Positions 43,717 through 51,352 of a stretch of 64,000 nucleotides of DNA are shown piece by piece; the first letter of the stretch is position 1, and each line of letters begins with the position of its first letter. The notes below the pieces were generated by a model. The model was not told the origin of the DNA. It was given only the letters and a program-made list of their open reading frames with translations, and ran no database searches. Location: contig JAEWKA010000005.1 in the NCBI GenBank assembly GCA_023386265.1, positions 1 to 64,000 of the forward strand. The letters run 5' to 3'. The DNA comes from Bacillota bacterium (GTDB lineage: Bacteria; Bacillota; Clostridia; Oscillospirales; Oscillospiraceae). A program made the translations under genes and the position numbers.

Positions 43717-44352
43717 ATGCTGTTTGGAGATTTATCCAACAAGCCGCTGGCTGATGCGGCAAAACAGATGGTGCGTGACCCGTCCAATTTCAACTGGACT
43801 TTCATCGCTATTTTTGCCATCGTGGTCATCATCTATGTAAACGAGATACAAAAAAAGGAGTACAAGGCCATAGCCGCGGCGCTGGCGCTTTACTCGGTGC
43901 ATTGGTTTTATGAGATAACGAATGCAGTCATCTGTCATTTCGCTGGTTACGCGCTGTGGACGGTTTCCGCAGCGAGCACCTCCTTCATCCTGCTCATCGG
44001 CGTTTCGTGGGAGCTGTCGATGATGTTCTCCATCGCCGGCTTTACTTCGAAGCTCCTGCCCGAAGACAAGGATAAAAAGATATTCGGTATCAACAACCGC
44101 GTAGTTTTTGCCATCGGCTCAGCACTGATGTTCTCGGTGGTTGAGATATTCCTTGCTTGGACGCCCGCTTTTATCTGGGTATTTCCTTGGTGGGGCGCGG
44201 TTCCCGTGTTCATCACGACCTATATCCCGTTCTTCCTTGCAAGCTACCTTATATATGACAAGAAGCCGAAAACGCAGAAAACCTTCATCATCACGATGTT
44301 CGCGATCGACGCCGTGGCGCTTGCCGTGCTGATACCACTGGGGATTATATAG
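43717..44352 (+). CDS. Multi-pass membrane protein of unknown family
   Basis: A protein of 211 residues with about six predicted transmembrane helices (for example FIAIFAIVVIIYV near 30, SFILLIGVSWELSMMFSIAG near 90, PVFITTYIPFFLASYLIY near 165). The loops are short; aromatic residues are enriched (WFYEI, FPWWG). The start ATG 43717 follows GGGAGG. I do not recognise the family. It stands alone between liv and the T-box-controlled oxidoreductase operon and has its own terminator. Confidence 0.7.
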   Translation: MLFGDLSNKPLADAAKQMVRDPSNFNWTFIAIFAIVVIIYVNEIQKKEYKAIAAALALYSVHWFYEITNAVICHFAGYALWTVSAASTSFILLIGVSWELSMMFSIAGFTSKLLPEDKDKKIFGINNRVVFAIGSALMFSVVEIFLAWTPAFIWVFPWWGAVPVFITTYIPFFLASYLIYDKKPKTQKTFIITMFAIDAVALAVLIPLGII

Positions 44353-44364
44353 AAACCGAATAAA

Positions 44365-44403
44365 AGCCTCGCCGTGATTTTGTACTAGAAAACCGGCGAG
44401 GCT
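44365..44403 (+). terminator. Terminator after the membrane-protein gene
   Basis: AGCCTCGCCG (44365-44374) pairs with 44394-44403, followed by CTTT. Confidence 0.75.
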
Positions 44404-44443
44404 CTTTGGATTTTGTTATAAACCTGCAAATCGAAAACAGTTA

Positions 44444-44473
44444 TTGACAAAATGCGAATCCTGTTGTTATACT
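44444..44473 (+). promoter_or_regulatory. Promoter of the T-box operon
   Basis: TTGACA (44444-44449) is followed after 17-18 bp by TTATACT (44467-44473). The T-box leader begins about 20 bp further. Confidence 0.75.
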
Positions 44474-44494
44474 TTAAATTACTAAAACTTAAAC

Positions 44495-44748
44495 CAAAGG
44501 CGTTGACGGAGAGAGTAAGTTTCAACCGAACGTTTCAGCGAGCCGGGAATGGTGCAAGCCCGGTACAAGTAGTTTGAAACCGAAAATCACTCCTGAGCTG
44601 CGGACCGAACGGGAAACCAAGTAGGCTCCGACGGGTTCCCCCGTCACAGGGAAGGCATATGATTGTACGCTTCAAATGGGTGGTATAGCGAAAGAGCTTT
44701 TTAAAAGGCTTTCGTCCCTTTTGTGGAACGAAGGTCTTTTTTTATATC
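44495..44748 (+). promoter_or_regulatory. T-box riboswitch, isoleucine-type specifier
   Basis: The leader carries the T-box hallmarks. Stem I has GAGAGAGTAAG near its start and the distal loop GCCGGGAATGGTGCAAGCCC. The specifier region GAAA-ATC-ACTCCTGAGC (44582-44599) places ATC at 44586-44588, by the same frame as GAAA-GGC-A in the Bacillus glyQS leader (from memory). The antiterminator T-box is ATGGGTGGTATAGCG (44676-44690), a variant of AGGGTGGNACCGCG. The terminator stem built on CTTTCGTCC is at about 44706-44735 and is followed by eight T. Binding of uncharged tRNA-Ile should allow expression of the downstream 2-oxoacid:ferredoxin oxidoreductase genes. Confidence 0.9.
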
Positions 44749-44771
44749 CATTTTGATTACCGGAGGGAAAA

Positions 44772-45359
44772 ATGATGGCGACAAATGAAATAGTAGAGAT
44801 TCGCTGGCACGGCAGGGGCGGTCAGGGAGCAAAAACAGCCTGTCTGCTGCTCGCGGAAGTGGCGGCGCTGGAAGGGAAATTTGTGCAGGGTTTTCCGGAA
44901 TACGGACCGGAGCGCATGGGTGCGCCCATAACGGCATATAACCGCATTTGCGAAAAGCGGTGCAATGTCCATTCCAACATTTACTATCCGAACTATGTGG
45001 TCGTTGTGGATGAAAGTCTGCTGGACAGTGTTGATGTCACTGCAGGTCTTAAAGAGGGCGGAGCTGTGATTATCAACACGCCTAGCTCTCCCGAGGAAAT
45101 ACGTCCGAAGCTGAGCGGCTGGACAGGCAGGGTCAGCACAATTGACGCCCGCCGTATTTCGGAAGAAATTTTGGGAAAGAACTTCCCGAATACCCCGATG
45201 CTGGCTGCCGTCGTCAAGGTGAGCGGCGTTTTGGACGTTGAGCGTTTTCTCGCTGATATTGAAGATTCCTTTAAACATAAATTTGCGTCCAAGCCTCAGG
45301 TTATAGAGGGAAACATGGCGACACTCAAGAAATCCTTAGAGGAGGTGCAGGAAGGATGA
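44772..45359 (+). CDS. 2-oxoacid:ferredoxin oxidoreductase, gamma subunit
   Basis: A protein of 195 residues with the gamma-subunit signature IRWHGRGGQGAKTACLLLAE and FPEYGPERMGAPI. It starts after GGAGGG, about 24 bp beyond the T-box terminator, and overlaps the next gene by 4 nt. With the delta, alpha and beta subunits it forms an enzyme that interconverts a 2-oxoacid plus CoA with acyl-CoA, CO2 and reduced ferredoxin. Confidence 0.9.
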   Translation: MMATNEIVEIRWHGRGGQGAKTACLLLAEVAALEGKFVQGFPEYGPERMGAPITAYNRICEKRCNVHSNIYYPNYVVVVDESLLDSVDVTAGLKEGGAVIINTPSSPEEIRPKLSGWTGRVSTIDARRISEEILGKNFPNTPMLAAVVKVSGVLDVERFLADIEDSFKHKFASKPQVIEGNMATLKKSLEEVQEG

Positions 45360-45664
45360 TCCATGCAAAGGATATTAACGAACATACCCCGTGGGAGGAA
45401 ATGACCCCGGGCGGTGAGATATATGAGCCGGGCACCGCGAGGGATTTTGATACAGGTACATGGAGAACAGACACCCCCGTTTTCATCGAGGACAAGTGCA
45501 AGCACTGCATGCTCTGCGTCCCGTTCTGTCCGGACAGTGCAATCCCCGTAAAAAACGGAAAGCGTCTTGAATTTGACTTTATGCACTGCAAGGGCTGCGG
45601 TATCTGCGTAACTGTCTGCCCCTTCGCTGCGATCAAAATGGTGTCCGGAGGTGAAGCAAAATGA
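45356..45664 (+). CDS. 2-oxoacid:ferredoxin oxidoreductase, delta (ferredoxin) subunit
   Basis: A protein of 102 residues with two [4Fe-4S] motifs: CKHCMLCVPFCP and CKGCGICVTVCP. It carries electrons between the TPP site and free ferredoxin. The ATGA overlap with gamma and the same overlap with alpha show tight coupling. Confidence 0.92.
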   Translation: MIHAKDINEHTPWEEMTPGGEIYEPGTARDFDTGTWRTDTPVFIEDKCKHCMLCVPFCPDSAIPVKNGKRLEFDFMHCKGCGICVTVCPFAAIKMVSGGEAK

Positions 45665-46845
45665 GTATTTGTTTATCCGGTAATGAGGCTGTGGCTTATG
45701 CCATGAAGCAGATAAATCCAGACGTTATGGGAGCGTTTCCGATAACTCCGTCCACGGAGATACCCGAGTATTTCGCACAGTTTGTGGCGAACGGCGAGGT
45801 CAACACCGAGTTCGTGACAGTTGAAAGCGAGCACAGCTCAATGTCTGTTTGCATCGCGGCAGAGGCGGCGGGAGCCAGAAGCGTCTGTGCGACGTCAAGC
45901 TGCGGACTTGCGCTGATGTACGAAATGCTTTATGTCGCGGCATCGGACCGCCTGCCGATTACGCTTGCGTGTGTTAACCGTGCGCTTTCAGGGCCAATCA
46001 ATATTAATAACGACCACTCGGATTCGATGGGCGCTCGCGACACAGGCTGGATACAAATTTATGCCGAAAACAATCAGGAGGCCTATGATAATTTCATTAT
46101 GGCTGTGCCTATCGGCGAGAGCGTGCGTCTGCCTGTCATGAGTTGTATGGATGGCTTTATAACAAGCCACGCTGTTGAGAATATCGAGCTTTTGGAAACT
46201 GAAGCAGTCCGTTCAATAGTCGGGGAATATAAGCCCGAAAACTATCTGCTGAAAAAGAAAAACCCACTGGCAATAGGGCCATATGATATAAGCGCGTATT
46301 ACATGGAGCACAAGGTTCAGCAAGCCGATGCGATGAAGAGCGCAAAGCAGCGCATAATCGAGGTTGCTTCGGAGTTTGAAAAGCTCTCCGAACGGCACTA
46401 TGGGTTTTTCGAGGAATATTGCATGGAGGACGCCGAGCTCGCTATAGTCCTGATTGGCTCAAGCGCGGGAACAGCCAAGGAGACAGTCGATAAACTTCGT
46501 GAAAGAGGAGTCAAGGCTGGACTTGTTAAAATAAGGGTATTCCGTCCCTTCCCGGCTGAGGAACTGGCGCATGCTCTCGCCAATACCAGAGCGGTAGCCG
46601 TACTGGATAAATCCGAGGGCTTTTCGGCTCAGGGCGGCCCGCTGTTTGCCGAAACGCGCAGTGCTCTATATGACCTAAAGGAGCGTCCGTATCTTATTGA
46701 TATCGTTTATGGTTTGGGCGGTCGTGACTTTAAAACCGAGGATGCCGAAAAGGTTTTTGCAAGGCTTGCAAAAATTGCAGCAACCGGAGAGACCGGACCT
46801 ATTTATACCCATATGGGACAAAGAAGCAAGGAGGTGCTAGGATGA
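45661..46845 (+). CDS. 2-oxoacid:ferredoxin oxidoreductase, alpha subunit
   Basis: A protein of 394 residues with the pyrimidine-binding domain (GNEAVAYAMKQINPDVMGAF then PITPSTEI), the active-site-near TVESEHSSMSVCIAAEAAGA and the C-terminal domain with IGSSAGTAKETVDKLRERG. The pattern fits POR/VOR-type enzymes. From sequence alone pyruvate and branched-chain oxoacids cannot be separated; the isoleucine T-box favours the latter. Confidence 0.9.
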   Translation: MSICLSGNEAVAYAMKQINPDVMGAFPITPSTEIPEYFAQFVANGEVNTEFVTVESEHSSMSVCIAAEAAGARSVCATSSCGLALMYEMLYVAASDRLPITLACVNRALSGPININNDHSDSMGARDTGWIQIYAENNQEAYDNFIMAVPIGESVRLPVMSCMDGFITSHAVENIELLETEAVRSIVGEYKPENYLLKKKNPLAIGPYDISAYYMEHKVQQADAMKSAKQRIIEVASEFEKLSERHYGFFEEYCMEDAELAIVLIGSSAGTAKETVDKLRERGVKAGLVKIRVFRPFPAEELAHALANTRAVAVLDKSEGFSAQGGPLFAETRSALYDLKERPYLIDIVYGLGGRDFKTEDAEKVFARLAKIAATGETGPIYTHMGQRSKEVLG

Positions 46846-47780
46846 ACACGGTTTATGACCTAAAGCGTGAGGTTGAAAAGCCCGCGCGGCTCACGGGCGG
46901 ACATCGCCTTTGCGCCGGCTGCGGCGCGGGCATCGTCGTGTCGGGAGTCCTCCGTGCTTTGAATGAAGAAGACAGGGCTGTGGTGGTAAACGCCACCTGC
47001 TGCCTCGAGGTTTCGACCTTCATGTATCCCTATACCGCATACACGGACAGCTACATACATACTGCCTTTGAAAACGCGGGAGCGACCTGCTCCGGAGTTG
47101 AAGCGGCATATAACGCACTCAAGCGTCGCGGAAAGCTCGACGATACCGTCAAGTTCATCACCTTCGGCGGCGACGGCGGTACATATGACATTGGATTTCA
47201 ATCCCTTTCTGGCGCAATGGAACGTGGTCACGACATGGTCTATGTCTGCTACGACAACGAGGCCTATATGAACACTGGTATACAGCGCTCGTCCTCAACT
47301 CCGCAGTTTGCACGCACAACCACAACTCCGGTCGGTTCGGTCAGACAGGGGAAAATGCAGAACAAAAAAGACCTGACCGAGATATTGGTCGCTCATAATA
47401 TCCCGTATGCGGCTCAGACTGCACCTATGGGCAACCTCAAAGACCTGCACACTAAGGCGCATAAGGCCATCTATACTGAAGGCCCCTGCTTTTTGAACAT
47501 ACTTTCCCCCTGTCCGCGCGGCTGGGATTACCCCATGGCAAAGCTTCCTGAGATTATTAAGCTTGCTGTGGATACCTGCGTATGGCCTCTTTATGAGGCG
47601 GAGGAGGGCGTATGGCGACTGAGCTATACGCCTAAGAAAAAGCTGCCCGTGGAGGACTATCTCCGCTCGCAGGGCAGGTTTCGACATATGTTTCAAAAGG
47701 GCAACGAATGGATGCTTGAAGACGCGCAGAAATATGTGGATCAGAAATGGGAGCGTCTGCTCGAGCGCACCGGCGGCTAA
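46842..47780 (+). CDS. 2-oxoacid:ferredoxin oxidoreductase, beta (TPP-binding) subunit
   Basis: A protein of 312 residues. The N-terminal CAGCGAG provides Fe-S ligands. The TPP/Mg motif is GGDGGTYDIGFQSLSGAMER followed by YDNEAYMNTG. A further ligand Cys lies near NATCCLEV. It overlaps alpha by 4 nt. No terminator is evident in the 86 bp before the next gene. Confidence 0.92.
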   Translation: MNTVYDLKREVEKPARLTGGHRLCAGCGAGIVVSGVLRALNEEDRAVVVNATCCLEVSTFMYPYTAYTDSYIHTAFENAGATCSGVEAAYNALKRRGKLDDTVKFITFGGDGGTYDIGFQSLSGAMERGHDMVYVCYDNEAYMNTGIQRSSSTPQFARTTTTPVGSVRQGKMQNKKDLTEILVAHNIPYAAQTAPMGNLKDLHTKAHKAIYTEGPCFLNILSPCPRGWDYPMAKLPEIIKLAVDTCVWPLYEAEEGVWRLSYTPKKKLPVEDYLRSQGRFRHMFQKGNEWMLEDAQKYVDQKWERLLERTGG

Positions 47781-47819
47781 TGAGTAAGCCAAAAAAACAT
47801 CTATCATTCTACATTTAAC

Positions 47820-47840
47820 TTATGGTATGATATACCATAA
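47820..47840. promoter_or_regulatory. Palindrome upstream of the CbiE/CbiT-like gene
   Basis: TTATGGTAT-GAT-ATACCATAA is a perfect 9+3+9 inverted repeat 26 bp before the gene start. Its half site ATGGTAT also occurs in the large palindrome in front of rex (55176-55225). It may be an operator, and TATGATAT inside it could double as a -10 element. Confidence 0.45.
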
Positions 47841-47866
47841 TAACAGTAAACAAGGAGGCTTTGTCT

Positions 47867-48778
47867 GTGGAAAATACAATGTTCACCAATGAAGTCATTT
47901 TATCCTGGCTTGAATACTTTTCACGGAATGTTGATATAAGTCTGGCGAAGCTGAAAATGCTCGATATTACGGGGAAGAACAAGAACCTGATTCCCTCCAT
48001 TATGTGCAATCGGGCGGTGCTGGTCTTCACCGACGCCGGTCATCCCGACATTTTCTACGACATGTGGAACGCGGAGCTTGGGGACTGCGAGATTTGGTAC
48101 AACGAGGGCTCTGACCCGTCCGGCGATATGAAGCACGACAAGCTTTCCGATATGATTAACCGCGGTATAAACGCTTCCGCTGCTATGCTCATCGTGAACC
48201 CCAATGCAGCAACGAATTATCAGATAGGTATGGAAAACAGGCGTTTTTCCTGCGGCTCGGTTAATTACGTTTGCAGGGAAGTTCGTGCTGTTATAATGAA
48301 TAAGCTCAATCTCAGGGACGAGGACAATATCTGCATAATCTCCGGTGAGAGTATTGCGGTCGAAGCCTCCATGATTGCCTCCGAGGGCAGCGTCATCGCC
48401 GTCGAATATGACGGACGGGATCGCGACACCATGAAAGAGAACGTCGTGAAGTTCGGGCTAAATAACGTCTCGATTGTAGAGTCTCTCAAGAACGACACAC
48501 TTTCTGGGCTACCGGTGCCGGATAAGGCATTCATAGTGGCGTCGAAGCTGCTTGGGAGCGAGATTAAAAGTCTGATGGCAGTTAATCCCGACATGGATTT
48601 TGTTATCTATACGCTGGATTTCGAACTTCTCACCGCAATTCCTGCTCTGTTCCGAGAAAACGGTATTGAACGAACCGAGACGATACACATCGAGGTTTCT
48701 CGCGTCAACAGCAAAAGTATGGCGGAGCCGTTCCCGGCCCCATGGCTCATCTCCGGTAAAAGAACAAAAAGCGAATAA
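47867..48778 (+). CDS. Truncated CbiE/CbiT-like (precorrin-6Y methylase-like) protein
   Basis: A protein of 303 residues. Start at GTG 47867, 8 nt after AGGAGG; a TTG at 47861 is too close. Residues about 45-125 resemble the C-terminal subdomain of CbiE (VLVFTDAGHPDIFYDMW, then NEGSDPSGDMKHDKLSDM and a final LIVNPNA). Residues about 140-300 resemble CbiT (REVRAVIMNKLNLRDEDN, GSVIAVEYDGRDRDTMKENV, KFGLNNVSIVE). The SAM-binding GAGSGS-type loop of CbiT is replaced by ISGESIAVEAS, and the N-terminal half of CbiE is missing. No other cobalamin gene is nearby. Probably it has lost or changed its catalytic role. Confidence 0.65.
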   Translation: MENTMFTNEVILSWLEYFSRNVDISLAKLKMLDITGKNKNLIPSIMCNRAVLVFTDAGHPDIFYDMWNAELGDCEIWYNEGSDPSGDMKHDKLSDMINRGINASAAMLIVNPNAATNYQIGMENRRFSCGSVNYVCREVRAVIMNKLNLRDEDNICIISGESIAVEASMIASEGSVIAVEYDGRDRDTMKENVVKFGLNNVSIVESLKNDTLSGLPVPDKAFIVASKLLGSEIKSLMAVNPDMDFVIYTLDFELLTAIPALFRENGIERTETIHIEVSRVNSKSMAEPFPAPWLISGKRTKSE

Positions 48779-48794
48779 TTTTAATAAGCACAGC

Positions 48795-48822
48795 AAAACC
48801 GCTCTCAAAAGAGGGCGGTTTT
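48795..48822 (+). terminator. Terminator after the CbiE/CbiT-like gene
   Basis: AAAACCGCTCTC (48795-48806) pairs with 48811-48822 around AAAA and runs into T6. Confidence 0.85.
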
Positions 48823-48896
48823 TTGTTTAAGCCCATGAACCTTTAACAGTAACAAATTTTTTTTAACTTGAGTAATATATAACTGAGGTGAGGCAG

Positions 48897-49337
48897 GTGG
48901 ATACGAGAGAACTTTTTGCAAGAATGATTAAATGCGAGGCGGGCGGCGAGGGACTCGCCGGAATGAGGGCCGTCGCAACCGTATGCATGAACCGCGTAAG
49001 GGTACCGTATGGAGAATATCAAAGGGTAAATCTGGGCAGCCTGAGAAATGTGCTCATACAAATGTGCCAGTTTTCATGCTATAAGACAACTATAGGCGGA
49101 GAGCCGAACATGCAAAATGTTTGGACGGCGACGCCGGAGAACATTCATTATCAGGTAGCTGACTGGGCTATGAACGGGGGTATATATTCGGGTGTTACAT
49201 CCGACTCTTTGTGGTATATGAACCCGTTTATTCCCACATGTCCGAACTTTTTCCCCTATAATAAGACCGGCTATTGGTTTACAAGGATAAATGACCACTG
49301 TTTTTTTAATCCGATGCCGTCATATGCAGACACTTGA
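48897..49337 (+). CDS. Spore cortex-lytic hydrolase, CwlJ/SleB family
   Basis: A protein of 146 residues of the Hydrolase_2 (SleB/CwlJ) family with the catalytic-region motif IKCEAGGEGLAGMRAVATVC and MNRVRVPYGEYQRVNLG. It has no signal peptide and no peptidoglycan-binding domain, as in CwlJ rather than SleB. I choose GTG 48897 (MDTRELFARMI), 6 nt after GAGGTG; the GTG at 48888 is too close to the site. The next gene is GerQ-like, the protein CwlJ needs for coat localisation in Bacillus, so the pair probably works in cortex degradation during germination. Confidence 0.85.
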   Translation: MDTRELFARMIKCEAGGEGLAGMRAVATVCMNRVRVPYGEYQRVNLGSLRNVLIQMCQFSCYKTTIGGEPNMQNVWTATPENIHYQVADWAMNGGIYSGVTSDSLWYMNPFIPTCPNFFPYNKTGYWFTRINDHCFFNPMPSYADT

Positions 49338-49348
49338 AGGAGGTTTTT

Positions 49349-49750
49349 ATGAGCAATAATGTTAGCTGGATGGGTAACCGCGTGATTGACCCGGGCACAA
49401 CCCGTCAGATGCCGCAGCCCTCTACAACAACGAGCCCTGCGCAGCAAATGAACCCTGCAATGCCGATGTCCCCAATTACTCCGATGCAGCAGAGCACACC
49501 CATCGCTCCGATAACTCAGCAGGGTCCTCCGCCGTCAACCGAGAGGGGGTACATACCCTATTATCTTGCGTCAAACATAGGAAAAAATGTCCGGGCAGAA
49601 TTTATAATCGGCACAACCCAGTATGTAGACAAAGTCGGATTACTTACTGAGGTGGGCATCAACTATTTCGTTCTCCGCGACGTAAATTCACGCACAGACA
49701 TCATGTGCGACCTGTACTCGGTGAAGTTTGTTACGGTACTGCAAGGATAG
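49349..49750 (+). CDS. GerQ-like spore coat protein
   Basis: A protein of 133 residues. The first 65 residues are Pro/Gln/Met/Thr-rich and disordered. The C-terminal domain YIPYYLASNIGKNVRAEF, then DKVGLLTEVGINYFVLRD and CDLYSVKFVTVL follows the GerQ pattern (an Sm-like small beta fold with N.GK ... G ... VLRD ... YSV). ATG 49349 follows GGAGG; the codon at 49334 overlaps the upstream gene end. It is translated together with the CwlJ-like hydrolase 11 bp upstream. Confidence 0.8.
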   Translation: MSNNVSWMGNRVIDPGTTRQMPQPSTTTSPAQQMNPAMPMSPITPMQQSTPIAPITQQGPPPSTERGYIPYYLASNIGKNVRAEFIIGTTQYVDKVGLLTEVGINYFVLRDVNSRTDIMCDLYSVKFVTVLQG

Positions 49751-49771
49751 ACCGCTATCTCTGTAGACAAT

Positions 49772-49804
49772 GAAACGCCCGTCCTTAATCCGGATGGGCG
49801 TTTC
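49772..49804 (+). terminator. Terminator after the cwlJ-gerQ pair
   Basis: GAAACGCCCGTCC (49772-49784) pairs with 49792-49804 and is followed by GTTTT. Confidence 0.85.
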
Positions 49805-49886
49805 GTTTTAAGTGAGGATAAATGCAAATAATGTGATAATAGAGTAAACTATTACTCATCAGACACTTTCAGAGCTTTTTGAGCTT

Positions 49887-51311
49887 CTATCTCAGAACAC
49901 TGATAGCATCCTTAATTGTCTTTTCGAAGGCTTCTCTGCCGTATTTATCGACCTGATCCTTATCCTTCTCGCCATGGGTGAGGCAACCGGCGCCGGCTAT
50001 ACACCCGCCAGTACAGGCCATGCCCTCGATGAAGTTCGCATCCAGCTTTTTAGCACGCAGTCGAAGCAGAGCGGCACGACACTCTTCGAGTCCGTCGCAG
50101 GAAATGGGTTTGTAATTAAAGTCCGTTATTCCGTTCTCATTCAGACCTTCTCGGACAGCGTCCGCAAGACCTCCGCTTCTGGCGAAGATGCGCCCGAAGT
50201 ACGAGGCGTTATCAAGAACCTCCTCTTCGGCCGTTGTTATATCGATTCCCTTGCCGTCAAACAGAGCCTGCAGTTCCTCGAAAGTGATGACGCTGTCGAT
50301 ATAGGGTCTGACCTCATCCTTGCGTATTTCGGATTTTTTTGCTGTGCAGGGCCCGATGAAAACCACCTTTGCGTCGTCGTCCCTTGACTTTATGTATTTG
50401 CCCAAGATTGCCATTGGCGAAAGGTTATGCGAAACGTTTTTAAGAAGGTCTGGAAATTCATGCTCAATGTAGCTAACAAAGGCAGGGCAGCAGGAGCTTG
50501 TAAGAAGTCCGCGTTCAGCTAGTTCCCGACTTTCTGCGTCTGCAACCATATCGGCACCCAGTGCGGTTTCAACAACAGAATGAAAACCGAGCTGTTTTAT
50601 GCCTGAAACGACCTGACCGATTTTTGCGTAGTTGAATTGACTTGATATGGAGGGTGCAACTATCGCATACACCTTGTAGTTCTCGTTGTTGCAGCTGTTT
50701 TTAAGCAGACCAATCACGTCGAGAATTAACGATTTGTCCATAATCGCGCCGAAGGGACACTGATAGACGCAGGCACCGCAGCCAACGCATTTGAGATTGT
50801 TAATTTCGGCAGTCTTGTCATCCGACATTCTGATTGCCTTGACCTTGCAGGCGTTTTCGCAGGGACGCTTGCGGCTCACGATAGCGGTGTATGGACAGAC
50901 CTTTGCACAGCGTCCGCACTCGACGCATTTTGACTTGTCAATCCTTGCTTTCTGTTCGTGGTCGAAGACTATTGCTCCGCGGGGACAAGCCTCCTCGCAG
51001 CGGTGAGCGATGCAGCCTCGGCAGGATTCCGTAATCTCGAAGCCGCCGACGGGACACTCATCGCACGCGATATCGATGACCTCGATAATGTTGGGATTTG
51101 CCCTGTCTCCGCCCATTGCGAGCTTGACTCTTTCGCCGAGGATGGCTCTTTCTTTGTAAACACAGCATCTCATCGTCGGCTGTTTGCCAGGAACGATGGT
51201 CTTGGGAATGTCCATGACATTCTCAAGTAGTCTGCCCTCGAAGGCAAGCCTTGCGACCTCTGTCAAAACCTTATATTTCAGATGCTGTACCTTTGTATCA
51301 AATTTTCTCAT
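49887..51311 (-). CDS. [FeFe]-hydrogenase, monomeric group B type
   Basis: A protein of 474 residues. An N-terminal region with CDECPVGGFEI is followed by several [4Fe-4S] motifs (CIAHRCEEACP, CVECGRCAKVCP, CENACK, CVGCGACVYQCP) and the H-cluster domain. The three H-cluster motifs are TSSCCPAFVSYI, FIGPCTAKKSE and EGMACTGGCIAGAG, with all four ligand cysteines present. The wording GPCTAKK and ACTGGC fits group B rather than the bidirectional group A enzymes. ATG 51311 follows GGAGG. It is the last gene of the rex-hydS cluster and likely evolves or takes up H2 with ferredoxin. Confidence 0.83.
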   Translation of the reverse strand: MRKFDTKVQHLKYKVLTEVARLAFEGRLLENVMDIPKTIVPGKQPTMRCCVYKERAILGERVKLAMGGDRANPNIIEVIDIACDECPVGGFEITESCRGCIAHRCEEACPRGAIVFDHEQKARIDKSKCVECGRCAKVCPYTAIVSRKRPCENACKVKAIRMSDDKTAEINNLKCVGCGACVYQCPFGAIMDKSLILDVIGLLKNSCNNENYKVYAIVAPSISSQFNYAKIGQVVSGIKQLGFHSVVETALGADMVADAESRELAERGLLTSSCCPAFVSYIEHEFPDLLKNVSHNLSPMAILGKYIKSRDDDAKVVFIGPCTAKKSEIRKDEVRPYIDSVITFEELQALFDGKGIDITTAEEEVLDNASYFGRIFARSGGLADAVREGLNENGITDFNYKPISCDGLEECRAALLRLRAKKLDANFIEGMACTGGCIAGAGCLTHGEKDKDQVDKYGREAFEKTIKDAISVLR

Positions 51312-51352
51312 ATCACGCCTCCGATTCAAGGCAAAGAGTGAACCTCATTACC

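Noticed and set aside
47781..47866. Cobalamin riboswitch in front of the CbiE/CbiT-like gene
   Set aside because: The gap is only 86 bp and lacks the B12-box; it contains a simple palindrome.
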